A stretch of DNA of 64,000 bases, taken from NCBI GenBank assembly GCA_902618945.1, contig CACNCK010000005.1, positions 1 through 64,000 of the forward strand, in the 5' to 3' direction. Made by a program: the position numbers and the translations under genes. Numbering within the stretch: position 1 is the first letter of the stretch; each line of letters begins with the position of its first letter. Source of the stretch: an uncultured SAR86 cluster bacterium (GTDB lineage: Bacteria; Pseudomonadota; Gammaproteobacteria; Magnimaribacterales; Magnimaribacteraceae). The notes under the pieces are model-generated. The model saw only the letters and a program-made list of their open reading frames with translations, did no database searches and had not been told where the DNA came from. This document shows, piece by piece, positions 17,959 to 26,959 of the stretch.

Positions 17959-18551
17959 CCGCCTAATCTTTTAATCAAAACCTTCAAATAATCTAGCTTA
18001 TCTCGGTTGTTTTCGAATTCTAGAATTGTTTGTTTCTCTTGAGGCCGAAGAGGAAGCACACTCGCAAGAATATAACAAACACTGATCGAACTATTGAGAT
18101 CTAGATCCAAGTTAAGCTTCTTAATTTCAGGATGATTTGTAATTTCTTTGACCATATTCCATAAATCTAGGTATTCCGGCTCATTTGACAGATTGTCATC
18201 TTCTTCGTTAATCCTTTCTATTTTTCCAAGCAATAATTCATCTTCCTGTTGCCATACATCTTCAATCCTGATTTTATATTTGCCCTGCACCGTTATACCT
18301 AGCAAACCATTATCTAGTTTATTGAAATCGACTATCTCAACATAAGTAGCAATTTTGTGATGAGGAAGATAATCATTATTTTCTTCGTTCACGTCATTTT
18401 TAAAAAGGACAATACAAAAACCTTCAGAATTAGCCAAACATTCACTCACCATATCGATATATCTAGGCTCAAATATCTGCAAAGGCAAATAAGCACCCGG
18501 TAAAATATTTACAGATAAAGGAAATAAAGCTGAAGAGGTTTCTTTTTTCAT
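17955..18551 (-). CDS. LON peptidase substrate-binding domain protein
   Basis: A 198-residue protein equivalent to the N-terminal domain of Lon without its ATPase and protease parts. FPLSVNILPGAYLPLQIFEPRYIDMV (10-35 region) is the signature PUA-like start, and GLLGITVQGKYKIRI is a second conserved strand pair. Stand-alone members are common in proteobacteria and of unclear function; substrate or adaptor binding is the usual guess. Its start overlaps the mpl stop by one base (TAATG), so it is probably expressed with mpl. Confidence 0.85.
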   Translation of the reverse strand: MKKETSSALFPLSVNILPGAYLPLQIFEPRYIDMVSECLANSEGFCIVLFKNDVNEENNDYLPHHKIATYVEIVDFNKLDNGLLGITVQGKYKIRIEDVWQQEDELLLGKIERINEEDDNLSNEPEYLDLWNMVKEITNHPEIKKLNLDLDLNSSISVCYILASVLPLRPQEKQTILEFENNRDKLDYLKVLIKRLGG

Positions 18552-19900
18552 TAATTATATTTTTCCAAAAGTTTTTTGGAGAGATTATCAAAATTGCCAT
18601 TAGACATAATAAGCAAAATATCACCTGCAACAAATAATGAATCGATACCATCCACAAAATTGTCAACATTACGAATATCAGAAAATTTTGATGGATTCTT
18701 ATCAATAAGTCCCTTGACTTGTTCAGAATCATCTCCTTTCCAGAAGATAAGGTCAGCTTCGGAAACCGAATGCAGTAATTGCTCATCATGAAAACCTGAT
18801 TTCATAGTATTTGATCTCAATTCAATTGCTGCGAGTAAGCGTTTTTTTGGAAATTTCTTCTTCAGACCATCTAGAGTTGTTTTTATAGCTGTTGGGTGGT
18901 GAGCAAAGTCCTCCATAATAACAAGGTCTTCTGTATCCAAAAGAATATCTTGTCTTTTTGAAACACCTTGAAACTTTTCTAGTGAGGATAAAGAATCTTT
19001 CAGCGAAATTCCATATTGTTTTGCTGCTAAAGCTGCTGTGATAGCATTTCTTGCGTTATGCTCACCAAACATCTCCCAATCTATTCGACCTTGTTCTTGA
19101 TCAATTTTATAGATAGTTTGCTTAGAGTCATCATTGAATATTACCGAATTTTTATTATTACTATTAACGTCATAACTTATTAATTTACTCCATGTACCCA
19201 TCTCGAGAACTTTTGAGATGTTTAAATCATCATTTGGAAAAATAATCTGTGCTTCCTTTTTCAAAGTCCTTAGTAAGTGATGAAATTCTCGAAAAATATA
19301 AGTTATATCAGGAAATATATCTGCATGATCAAATTCTAGATTGTTTAAGATCAAAGTATCTGGTTTGTAGTGAATGAATTTTGATCTTTTGTCAAAGAAT
19401 GCAGTGTCATATTCATCCGCCTCAATGACGAATATATCTTCACTCCCAAGTCTCGCAGACTTTTCAAAGTCTTTTGGTTTTCCTGCTATCAAATAGCCGA
19501 CATCAATATTATTATCTTCAAATATCCAAGCGATCATAGCTGTTGTGGTAGTTTTGCCATGAGTTCCGGATACTGCGATAACTTTCTTATCTTTTATAAC
19601 CGAATCATAAAGCCATTCGGGACCCGAAATAAGATTAGACTTTTTAGAGAGTAAATATTCCAATGCTGGATTGCCCCTGGAGATTGAATTACCAATTACA
19701 TAGTAATCAGCGACAGGGAGATCAGAGGAGTCATAGCCTTCGATTATTTCTATGCCCATGTCCTTAAGATGATCTGACATTGGAGGATATATATTTTCAT
19801 CACATCCAGAAATCTCTATACCCTTCTCTTTCCCCATCAAGGCAAGACCGCCCATAAAAGTTCCGCAAATACCAAGTATATGAACTCTTTCTTTAGACAT
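18551..19900 (-). CDS. mpl: UDP-MurNAc:L-Ala-gamma-D-Glu-meso-DAP ligase
   Basis: A peptidoglycan recycling enzyme that attaches salvaged tripeptide to UDP-MurNAc in the cytoplasm. From ATG 19900 it has 449 residues. VHILGICGTFMGGLAL (6-21) is the dinucleotide-like fold of the Mur ligases, and the ATP loop SGTHGKTTTTA lies at 111-121. The Mur-ligase triad region NLEFDHADIF and EHNARNAITAA are also seen. The GTFMGG wording separates Mpl from MurC. An extension to 19993 is open but non-conserved. A TATAAT box ends six bases before ATG 19900, suggesting a leaderless message and supporting this start. Confidence 0.93.
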   Translation of the reverse strand: MSKERVHILGICGTFMGGLALMGKEKGIEISGCDENIYPPMSDHLKDMGIEIIEGYDSSDLPVADYYVIGNSISRGNPALEYLLSKKSNLISGPEWLYDSVIKDKKVIAVSGTHGKTTTTAMIAWIFEDNNIDVGYLIAGKPKDFEKSARLGSEDIFVIEADEYDTAFFDKRSKFIHYKPDTLILNNLEFDHADIFPDITYIFREFHHLLRTLKKEAQIIFPNDDLNISKVLEMGTWSKLISYDVNSNNKNSVIFNDDSKQTIYKIDQEQGRIDWEMFGEHNARNAITAALAAKQYGISLKDSLSSLEKFQGVSKRQDILLDTEDLVIMEDFAHHPTAIKTTLDGLKKKFPKKRLLAAIELRSNTMKSGFHDEQLLHSVSEADLIFWKGDDSEQVKGLIDKNPSKFSDIRNVDNFVDGIDSLFVAGDILLIMSNGNFDNLSKKLLEKYN

Positions 19901-19906
19901 GACTTC

Positions 19907-19912
19907 ATTATA
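19907..19912 (-). promoter_or_regulatory. TATAAT -10 box of mpl, leaderless candidate
   Basis: On the minus strand a perfect TATAAT (19912-19907) is followed by GAAGTC and the mpl ATG. A transcript starting about seven bases after the box would begin at or next to the A of the ATG. No ribosome-binding site is present. The -35 region is weak (TCTTGT at 16-base spacing). Confidence 0.45.
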
Positions 19913-19950
19913 ACTATCAAGAATGATTACAAGATAGATTTGTTTTAAAG

Positions 19951-19956
19951 TATTAT
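19951..19956 (+). promoter_or_regulatory. TATTAT -10 box of the phosphofructokinase gene, leaderless candidate
   Basis: TATTAT at 19951-19956 is followed by seven bases and the ATG at 19964, with no ribosome-binding site. It mirrors the arrangement on the opposite strand for mpl within the same 63-base gap. The -35 match is poor. Confidence 0.4.
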
Positions 19957-19963
19957 TCTTACA

Positions 19964-21220
19964 ATGAAATCTCAGAATGCAATCTATGCTCAATCAGGAG
20001 GGGTTACTTCTGTTATCAATGCAACTGCCTCTGCGGTAATAGAGGCTTCTAGAAAATCAAAGAAAATTAATAAACTTTATGCTGGCAAGGATGGAATCAT
20101 TGGGATACTAAATGAAGAGCTAATTGATACCAGTCTAGAAAATTTTTCCGATATCAAAAAATTAATGCACACTCCAGGAGGCGCTTTTGGTTCCTGTAGA
20201 CATAAACTCAAAGACGTCAATCAAAGTAAAAGAGAATATGAAAGACTCATTGATGTTTTTAAGGCTCATGACATTGGTTACTTTTTTTACAATGGCGGAG
20301 GTGATTCTCAAGATACCTCATACAAAATCGCCCAATACACAAAAGATGCAGGATTTCCCGTTACCTGCATTGGCATACCAAAAACAATAGATAATGACTT
20401 GCCCTATACGGATAACTGTCCCGGTTTTGGATCCGTTGCAAAGTATATTGCCACATCAACTAAAGAAGCGGCTTTGGATGTAAAAAGTATGTCTAAGAGC
20501 TCAACCAAAGTATTTATCTTTGAGGTTATGGGCAGACATGCAGGATGGTTGGCTGCTTCTGCAGGTCTTGCTAAATCAAAAAATAACTCTGCTCCTCATA
20601 TTATCTTACTCCCAGAAGTAAGCTTTAATGAAAAATTATTCCTAAAAAAAGTAAAAGAAGTTGTAAAAAAAGAGGATTATTGCGTCATTGTCGTGTCTGA
20701 AGGAGCTAAATACAAGAATGGAAAATTTCTTGCAGATGCAGGGACAGTGGACTCATTTGGTCATAAACAACTTGGTGGAGTTGCACCTCGTATTGCTGAA
20801 ATGATAAGCAATAAATTAGGTTTTAAATATCATTGGGCAGTCTCTGACTACTTACAACGTTCGGCTAGACATATTTCATCCCAGGTAGATTTAGATCATG
20901 CATATGCAGTGGGAAAAGCAGCTGTTGAATACGCTTCTTCGGGAGAAAACGCGATTATGCCAATAATAGTTAGAAAAAAAACTAAGTCATATTCCTGGGA
21001 GGTTGGAAAAGTTGCATTGAGCAAAGTGGCAAATATAGAGAAAAAGATGCCTAGAAATTTCATCTCAAAAGATGGTTTTGGTATTACTCAGTCTTGTAAA
21101 AATTATCTAAGCCCATTAATTCAGGGTGAGGCTTGGGCGCCATTTGAAGATGGTGTAATTCAAACTGCTTCTTTGAAAAATAAACTTATCAGAAAAAAGC
21201 TTAGAAATTTCAAAATTTAA
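19964..21220 (+). CDS. pfp: Diphosphate--fructose-6-phosphate 1-phosphotransferase
   Basis: A 418-residue phosphofructokinase of the pyrophosphate-using type. It would interconvert fructose 6-phosphate and fructose 1,6-bisphosphate reversibly. AQSGGVTSVINAT (9-21) and NGGGDSQDT (110-118) form the phosphoryl-donor loop. Lys140 in GIPKTIDNDLPYTDNCPGFG is the lysine that marks PPi enzymes, where ATP enzymes have glycine or alanine. MGRHAGWLAA is the conserved substrate-site stretch. Marine gammaproteobacteria often use this enzyme in place of PfkA. It diverges from mpl and shares a TTAA double stop with the next gene at 21217-21220. Confidence 0.88.
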   Translation: MKSQNAIYAQSGGVTSVINATASAVIEASRKSKKINKLYAGKDGIIGILNEELIDTSLENFSDIKKLMHTPGGAFGSCRHKLKDVNQSKREYERLIDVFKAHDIGYFFYNGGGDSQDTSYKIAQYTKDAGFPVTCIGIPKTIDNDLPYTDNCPGFGSVAKYIATSTKEAALDVKSMSKSSTKVFIFEVMGRHAGWLAASAGLAKSKNNSAPHIILLPEVSFNEKLFLKKVKEVVKKEDYCVIVVSEGAKYKNGKFLADAGTVDSFGHKQLGGVAPRIAEMISNKLGFKYHWAVSDYLQRSARHISSQVDLDHAYAVGKAAVEYASSGENAIMPIIVRKKTKSYSWEVGKVALSKVANIEKKMPRNFISKDGFGITQSCKNYLSPLIQGEAWAPFEDGVIQTASLKNKLIRKKLRNFKI

Positions 21221-22395
21221 GACATAACTTTAAATTCAATTTCTGCATTTTTTAATCTATCAACCAATACCTCTCCTAATCCAACAGCAGAGGTTAGAAC
21301 TCCTCCATACTCCGGACCACCGGGCAAGTTATCAGAACGTGCAAGAGCCATTGCGGACTCACAAACTAATTTAGCCGTAGATTTATAACCCGGATCTCCA
21401 GACCCATACATTGTACAAATCTTCTTTTCATTATCTTCAGAACGAGCTACAAAAGTAGCCCTAAACCAACCATTATCTTGTGTTTCTTGACTAGGTCCTT
21501 CTCCTGGTTTGGGAAGGAAAGGTCTTACTAAATGTTTTATTGGAGTACTTAAAACTATAAAACCGATTAGGAGTCCTATCGAAGCTAATCTTGCATTTCT
21601 TTTTGAAGAAAATAAACCATGTTCTCCAAAAGTAAAGTTGTTTCCATAGGGTCTTTGATTCTGCTCCATTAGAGCGGCAGATCGTCTTACAACTCTTGTA
21701 TTGGCTACAGCCATTACGCCTACACCGGCCCATCCATCAAGGCCATCAACTTTCTCTACCTTAAATCCATCTTTAGAATTTTCCCTCTGCTCATCTGATA
21801 CTGTATCTTCAGGATTCAAAACAAAAGGGTCTCTCATTTCTTTTCCAACGCCATCCATAGTAAATATTGTCTCGGTTGTTCCGCCTGAGGCCCCGCCTTG
21901 AGCTTCATGATAGACGTCCACTCTTGATACAGGTTTGTTAAATTGAGAAATAGTAAAAAAAGCTCCGATATCAGAAGGTATGGAATCATAGCCGCAAGAT
22001 GGAATAATTCTTATTCCTTTAGAAGCAGCTTCATCATGATGTTTATCAATTAAACCTTTTACCCAATGATTCTCTCCAGTTATATCAGTATAGTGAGAGC
22101 CTTCTTCAACACATGCTTGAACCAGCAAAGAGCCATATCTTGCAAATGGCCCAGCAGTAGATAACACAACTTTAGTTTGACTTGTCATTAGTTTTAAAGC
22201 ATCTAAGTCTGCTCCATCAGCTACAACTAAGTCACAATTGAGATTAAAGTCTGATTTAATTTGCTCAAGTTTCTCTTTATTTCTTCCTCCAATCGCCCAA
22301 GTCAAATCAGGATAATTATCTCGAATGTACTTACAACAAATCTGACCTGTAAAACCGGTAGCCCCGTAAAGAATTATTTCGTACTGTTTATCCAT
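21217..22395 (-). CDS. Saccharopine dehydrogenase-like oxidoreductase (trans-acting enoyl reductase type)
   Basis: A 392-residue NAD(P)-dependent oxidoreductase. The N-terminal Rossmann motif GATGFTG (11-17) and IGGRNKEKLEQI are those of the saccharopine-dehydrogenase NADP-binding family. Later TAGPFARYG and YTDITGENHWVK match the subgroup containing human SCCPDH and the mycobacterial trans-acting enoyl reductase. A hydrophobic stretch (SIGLLIGFIVLSTPIKHLV, about 272-290) suggests membrane or lipid-droplet-like association. Substrate unknown; lipid related is likely by family. It overlaps the upstream thioesterase gene by eight bases. Confidence 0.78.
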   Translation of the reverse strand: MDKQYEIILYGATGFTGQICCKYIRDNYPDLTWAIGGRNKEKLEQIKSDFNLNCDLVVADGADLDALKLMTSQTKVVLSTAGPFARYGSLLVQACVEEGSHYTDITGENHWVKGLIDKHHDEAASKGIRIIPSCGYDSIPSDIGAFFTISQFNKPVSRVDVYHEAQGGASGGTTETIFTMDGVGKEMRDPFVLNPEDTVSDEQRENSKDGFKVEKVDGLDGWAGVGVMAVANTRVVRRSAALMEQNQRPYGNNFTFGEHGLFSSKRNARLASIGLLIGFIVLSTPIKHLVRPFLPKPGEGPSQETQDNGWFRATFVARSEDNEKKICTMYGSGDPGYKSTAKLVCESAMALARSDNLPGGPEYGGVLTSAVGLGEVLVDRLKNAEIEFKVMS

Positions 22396-22801
22396 TATTT
22401 CTAATTATTCTTCCGACTCCTCCAAAAGTAATTATAGTCTCTCCATCCACAGTTATATCACCTTCTGAAAAACCTAATGATTTCCCGATTTTTTTCGGTT
22501 TACAGCGGATTAACAGCTTGCTGCCTATAGGTGCAGGGGCTAAAAACTCTGAATGAAAGCTGACCGTTGTAACTAAACTATTTCTGTCTTTCATCATAGA
22601 GGATGTCAGGCAAAAATCAGCTAATGCCATGAGCGCTCCACCGTGTGCTGAGTTGTAAAAATTACTATGTTCCTCTTTAGCAAAAAAGATCATAAATAAT
22701 TGATCATCTTCTTTTTTATAAAACCCTGGACCTAAATTTTCTATATGAGGTTGGGGAATTTTTAACTCCTTGAAACCATCTGGTATTTCTTGATCTGTCA
22801 T
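22388..22801 (-). CDS. PaaI-type hotdog thioesterase
   Basis: A 137-residue single hotdog-domain protein. The segment NFYNSAHGGALMALADFCLTSS (about 47-68) aligns with the PaaI active-site helix, where HGGALMALAD is the family signature. Its substrate would be an acyl- or phenylacetyl-CoA ester. It is the first gene of a two-gene unit with the saccharopine-dehydrogenase-like gene and lies beside a CoA-transferase/acyl-CoA dehydrogenase operon on the other strand, consistent with acyl-CoA metabolism. Confidence 0.82.
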   Translation of the reverse strand: MTDQEIPDGFKELKIPQPHIENLGPGFYKKEDDQLFMIFFAKEEHSNFYNSAHGGALMALADFCLTSSMMKDRNSLVTTVSFHSEFLAPAPIGSKLLIRCKPKKIGKSLGFSEGDITVDGETIITFGGVGRIIRNNG

Positions 22802-22867
22802 AGCTTGATTATAATCCTAGTATGCATTAAATAAATGGGGAAGTTTAATTTAAAGGAAACAAGTTGT

Positions 22868-24052
22868 ATGAGTGGAATTTTAGAGGGTGTAAAAGTTTTA
22901 GATTTTGGAAGATATATTGCAGGACCTTTTTGTGGTGCACTGCTTGCAGATTATGGCGCAGAAGTTATCAGAATAGAAAGAATTAGTGGAAGTGAAGATA
23001 GATATGTAACGCCCGTGACAGAAGATGGACAGGGAGCGATGTTTCTTCAGCTCAATCGAAATAAAATGGGTTTAACGTTAAATCCAACTAAAGATAAAGG
23101 TAGGGAAATAGTAAGAAGACTTGTAGAAAATTCTGATATTGTTATTGCAAACTTACCAGAACAGACACTCAAATCAATGGGTCTTGATTATGATGATCTT
23201 AAATTAATAAATCCAGGGATAATACTGACTTCAAACACAGCTTTTGGAACAACCGGTCCTTATGCAGAAAGAGTTGGATTTGACGGCGTTGCTCAAGCTA
23301 TGTCAGGTGCTATGGATATGACCGGGCAGCCGGACCAACCAACTAAAGCATATGCACCATATGTAGATTTTTGTAGTGCCTCGCTTGCGGCCTTTGGAAC
23401 TCTATTAGCGTATTTGGAAAAACAAAAAACTGGTAGAGGTCAAAGGGTTCAAACATCCTTATTACAAACAGCGCTTACAACAACTAACAGTCTTTTAATC
23501 GAACAAGAAATACTAAATGTTAATAGGGTTGCATCTATGAATAGAGCCCAGACATCAGGTCCATCAGATACATTCAAAACAAAAGATGGATGGATCCTTG
23601 TTCAGACCGTAGGAGGCCCACTTTTTGAAAGATGGGTCAAACTGATGGGAGAAGAGGATTGGTTAACTGATGAGAGGTTTAAAGATGATTTAAGCAGAGG
23701 CGAAAACGGAGAACTTATAAGTGCAAGGATGTCAGATTGGTGTGCAGAAAGAACATCTCAAGAAGCTATAGCTGCTTTAGAGAGTTCAAGAATTCCAGTA
23801 GGAGAAATACTTAAAGCAAAACAGACACTTAATGAAGAACATATTATCGAAAAGGGTTCTTTTATTAAGATGAGTTATCCAACCATGGATGAAGAATACT
23901 CGGTAGTTGGTCCTGCAATAGAATTATCAGAAAATCCAGGACAAATAAAAACTAGATCGCCTGAATTAGGTGAACATAATGTAGAAATTCTTTCTGGCCT
24001 TGGCTACACTCAAGAAGATATAGAGAAATTTAAAATAGATAGAATTATCTAG
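22868..24052 (+). CDS. Family III CoA-transferase (CaiB/BaiF)
   Basis: A 394-residue enzyme that moves CoA between carboxylic acids. LEGVKVLDFGRYIAGPFCGALLADYGAEVIRIE (split around 5-37) is the classic N-terminus; NRNKMGLTLN follows. Asp167 in YAPYVDFCSASLAAFG corresponds to the catalytic aspartate that forms the acyl-anhydride intermediate. ATG 22868 is preferred over ATG 22835 because AAAGGAA precedes it and the family begins here. It is nine bases ahead of an acyl-CoA dehydrogenase gene and probably activates the substrate that the dehydrogenase oxidises. Confidence 0.88.
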   Translation: MSGILEGVKVLDFGRYIAGPFCGALLADYGAEVIRIERISGSEDRYVTPVTEDGQGAMFLQLNRNKMGLTLNPTKDKGREIVRRLVENSDIVIANLPEQTLKSMGLDYDDLKLINPGIILTSNTAFGTTGPYAERVGFDGVAQAMSGAMDMTGQPDQPTKAYAPYVDFCSASLAAFGTLLAYLEKQKTGRGQRVQTSLLQTALTTTNSLLIEQEILNVNRVASMNRAQTSGPSDTFKTKDGWILVQTVGGPLFERWVKLMGEEDWLTDERFKDDLSRGENGELISARMSDWCAERTSQEAIAALESSRIPVGEILKAKQTLNEEHIIEKGSFIKMSYPTMDEEYSVVGPAIELSENPGQIKTRSPELGEHNVEILSGLGYTQEDIEKFKIDRII

Positions 24053-24061
24053 GAGAGCAAT

Positions 24062-25225
24062 ATGGACTTTAAACTATCTGACCAACAAAAAGAACTTCAA
24101 GATACTGCAAGATCATTTGCTCAAAATGAAATGGTTGAAGTGGCCGATTCAATGGAGAAGACAAGCGAGCCACTTTCTAAGGAATGGCTAAAAAAATACT
24201 CAGAAATGGGTTTTTTAGGCATCAATGTTTCTGAAGATTATGGCGGACTAGGTTTATCTAATTTAGATGCGCTACTTGTCATGGAAGAATTCGCTAAAGT
24301 TTCTTCAGCAGTTGCTTTTCCAATATTTGAAAGTTGTGTCGGTCCTGTTAAGGCAATAGAACATTTTGCTTCTGAAGAATTAAAGCAGAAGGTCATTCCT
24401 GAAGTTTGTGCAGGAAATATAGTAGTTGCTGTTTCAATGTCAGAACCAAATGCAGGTTCAGCCTTGACTGATCTGACTACAAAAGCTGAAATTAAAGACA
24501 ACAAATTTATTCTAAATGGTACTAAAAGATGGTGTTCTGGTGGAGGTCATTCTGAGGGTTATGTTGTTTACTGCAGAATGTCAGATGATCCAGGTGCAAA
24601 TGGTATTGGAGCAGTTTATATCGAGAAAGATGCTCCTGGAGTAAGCTTTGGTCAGCAAGAAAAGCTTATGGGTTGGAATGGTATACCCTCTGCAGACATT
24701 TATTTTGATAACGTAGAAGTTCCAGTTGAAAATATAATTGTTGAAGCTAATGGTGGTTTTAAAAAACTGATGGAAGCCTTCGATCTTGAAAGATGTGGCA
24801 ATGCGATAATGTGTCTAGGACAAGCTTCTGGAGCATTAGAGAGTGCAATTGACTATGTTCAAGAGAGAGAACAATTTGGTAAGCCCATTGTTGAATTTCA
24901 AGCTGTCCAAATGAAATTAGCGGAAATGGCAATGAAAGTTGAAGCATCAAGGCTTCTTATCTACCGAGCAGCTCATAATGCCCAGGAAGGTTTCCCAAGT
25001 ATCTTCGAGTCGAGTGTTGGAAAATGTTTTTCAAATGAGACTGCTCGAGAAGTAGTTGCATCTGCTATGCAGCTAATGGGTGGTTATGGATTTAATAAAG
25101 AATACTCCATGGAGAGAAAATATAGAGATGTTTGGGGCTGGGGAATAGCTGGTGGAACTATAGATATTCAAAAGATTAATATTACTTCAGCAATGGTGGG
25201 AAAAAGATTTAACCAAAGAAAGTAG
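24062..25225 (+). CDS. Acyl-CoA dehydrogenase
   Basis: A 387-residue FAD enzyme that introduces the alpha-beta double bond in an acyl-CoA. It has AVSMSEPNAGSALTDL (123-138) and KRWCSGGGHSEGYVVY for the flavin site. At the position of the C-terminal catalytic glutamate it has AGGTIDIQ, with glycine in place of Glu. Glu243 in FDLERCGNAI could instead serve as the base, as in isovaleryl-CoA dehydrogenase, which suggests a branched or bulky substrate. A strong AGGAG precedes the ATG. Co-transcribed with the CoA-transferase. Confidence 0.88.
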   Translation: MDFKLSDQQKELQDTARSFAQNEMVEVADSMEKTSEPLSKEWLKKYSEMGFLGINVSEDYGGLGLSNLDALLVMEEFAKVSSAVAFPIFESCVGPVKAIEHFASEELKQKVIPEVCAGNIVVAVSMSEPNAGSALTDLTTKAEIKDNKFILNGTKRWCSGGGHSEGYVVYCRMSDDPGANGIGAVYIEKDAPGVSFGQQEKLMGWNGIPSADIYFDNVEVPVENIIVEANGGFKKLMEAFDLERCGNAIMCLGQASGALESAIDYVQEREQFGKPIVEFQAVQMKLAEMAMKVEASRLLIYRAAHNAQEGFPSIFESSVGKCFSNETAREVVASAMQLMGGYGFNKEYSMERKYRDVWGWGIAGGTIDIQKINITSAMVGKRFNQRK

Positions 25226-25708
25226 TTACTTTAATTCCAGAATTATTCTTTCAAGGTTTTCTACTAATTCTTCTTTTTCATCTTCAGTAAGAAAGTCGCC
25301 TATTGGGACGCGCTCTCCTTTTGAAGAAACTACTATATGCGCTGGATACCAAGGATGCTCTGGTCGCTCTACTGAAACAAAAGACCACATCCTAAAATAT
25401 TCCCAAACTTGGTCTCGTTTTCCTTGTCCTTTTTCAATTTTTAATGTTTCTTTTGTTAGGGTTATCACTTCTTGCTTATAAGTATTTTTCATAACTAAAT
25501 AAACGCATACACCAACAAAAAGTATTTCTAATCCTGCAAATGGCAGAATCATAGTGGCACCGGCTAGGGCAAAACCAATACCAATTGATAAACATGTGAA
25601 TGCTATTATAAGGATAAAAATCAAACTAGATTTCCAATCAGAAGATTGATTGGGACGAAGCAATATCCTGTATATTTTGTCTTCTAAGTTATTTTCAATT
25701 TTGACCAT
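25226..25708 (-). CDS. DUF2244 family membrane protein
   Basis: A 160-residue integral membrane protein of unknown function. Two adjacent hydrophobic segments (about 30-52 and 54-76) are followed by a soluble region with FRMWSFVSVERPEHPWYPAHIVVSSKGERVPIGDFL split over about 105-140, typical of DUF2244. Often found near cytochrome c oxidase genes in other proteobacteria, but not here. Its stop abuts the dehydrogenase stop with no spare base, and its start codon lies within the -35 element of the divergent argD promoter. Confidence 0.75.
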   Translation of the reverse strand: MVKIENNLEDKIYRILLRPNQSSDWKSSLIFILIIAFTCLSIGIGFALAGATMILPFAGLEILFVGVCVYLVMKNTYKQEVITLTKETLKIEKGQGKRDQVWEYFRMWSFVSVERPEHPWYPAHIVVSSKGERVPIGDFLTEDEKEELVENLERIILELK

Positions 25709-25728
25709 ATAAAAAGGGTATCTATAAT
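25701..25728 (+). promoter_or_regulatory. Strong sigma70-like promoter for argD
   Basis: TTGACC at 25701-25706, a 16-base spacer and a perfect TATAAT at 25723-25728. Predicted transcription start is near 25735, leaving a leader of about 24 bases before the argD ATG at 25759. The -35 overlaps the start codon of the divergent DUF2244 gene, so transcription of the two may compete. Confidence 0.55.
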
Positions 25729-25758
25729 ACTACTCTCTCGCCCAATAAACTTCAGTGA

Positions 25759-26958
25759 ATGAGACAAAATAGTAAAAATAATGAATTAAGAGGGGTATAT
25801 GACAACGTAATGTTGCCAAATTACTCTCCTGCAAATTTCGTACCGAAGAAGGCAGAGGGATCACTTGTTTGGGATCAAGATGATAAAGAATACATAGATT
25901 TTGGAGGAGGAATAGCCGTTAATTCCCTAGGTCATTCTCACCCCTCTCTTATCAAGGCACTGACAGATCAGTCAAAAAAAATATGGCATCTTAGTAATTA
26001 CTTAACAAATGAGCCAGCGATTAAATTAGCAAATAAGCTAACTGAGTTAACTTTTGCAGAAAATATTTTTTTTAGTAATTCAGGATCAGAAGCCAATGAA
26101 GCTGCTATAAAAATAGCCAGAAAATTTCACTCTTCGAGAAATGAAAATAGAAATGAAATAGTTTCTTTTCAAAACTCTTTTCATGGAAGATCTCTTTTGA
26201 ATATCTCTCTAGGAAGTTCTGAAATGCACAGGAATGGATTCGGACCCCTAATGCCTGGAATCAAACACGGAGTATTTAACGACTTATCGTGTCTAGAAGA
26301 GCTCATTACTGATCAAACTGCAGCTGTTATTCTTGAACCGGTTCAAGGCGAGGCTGGGGTCTTCAAAGCGACAAAAAACTTTATGTCAAAACTCAATGAG
26401 GTGACATCTAAAAAGGGTGCTCTTCTAATAATTGACGAAGTACAAAGTGGAGTTGGGAGAATGGGTAGCCTCTATGGATACATGAATTATGATATTCAAC
26501 CAGACATAGTGACATCCGCCAAGGGATTAGGTGGTGGAATACCTATTGGGGCCACACTAACGACAAAAGTTATTGGTGAGAGTATGCAGCCAGGTACTCA
26601 TGGCTCAACTTTTGGAGGCAATCCAATTGCCTGTGCAGTCGCTCATGAAGTATTAAACATAGTGAGTGATGAAAAATTTCTTAATGATGTCAGTGAAAAG
26701 GAAAAATTATTTTTGGATCTTTTATCTGAGTTAGAGGCTGAGGGAGTATTCTCAGACGTAAGGTCGGCCGGATTATGGATTGGTTGCGATTTAGTAGATA
26801 AAAGTGCCAATGAAGTATTAGATCAAGCATATGAACAAGGTTTAATCTTGGTTTCCGCTGGTTCAAATTGTCTTAGATTAGCTCCTGCTCTAAATATTGC
26901 GAATTCGGAAATAGAAAAAGGAGTTGAGATATTAAAACAAGTTTTATTAGGGGAATAA
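25759..26958 (+). CDS. argD: Acetylornithine/succinyldiaminopimelate aminotransferase
   Basis: A 399-residue class III PLP aminotransferase for arginine and probably lysine synthesis. FVPKKAEGSLVWDQDDKEYIDF, SNSGSEANEAAIKIAR (106-121), EPVQGEAGV (193-201), IIDEVQSGVGRMG (224-236) and Lys255 in SAKGLGGGIPIGA are the standard motifs. Ornithine or GABA aminotransferase are alternatives, but the length and start fit ArgD. The aldo/keto reductase gene follows after one base. Confidence 0.88.
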   Translation: MRQNSKNNELRGVYDNVMLPNYSPANFVPKKAEGSLVWDQDDKEYIDFGGGIAVNSLGHSHPSLIKALTDQSKKIWHLSNYLTNEPAIKLANKLTELTFAENIFFSNSGSEANEAAIKIARKFHSSRNENRNEIVSFQNSFHGRSLLNISLGSSEMHRNGFGPLMPGIKHGVFNDLSCLEELITDQTAAVILEPVQGEAGVFKATKNFMSKLNEVTSKKGALLIIDEVQSGVGRMGSLYGYMNYDIQPDIVTSAKGLGGGIPIGATLTTKVIGESMQPGTHGSTFGGNPIACAVAHEVLNIVSDEKFLNDVSEKEKLFLDLLSELEAEGVFSDVRSAGLWIGCDLVDKSANEVLDQAYEQGLILVSAGSNCLRLAPALNIANSEIEKGVEILKQVLLGE

Positions 26959-26959
26959 T

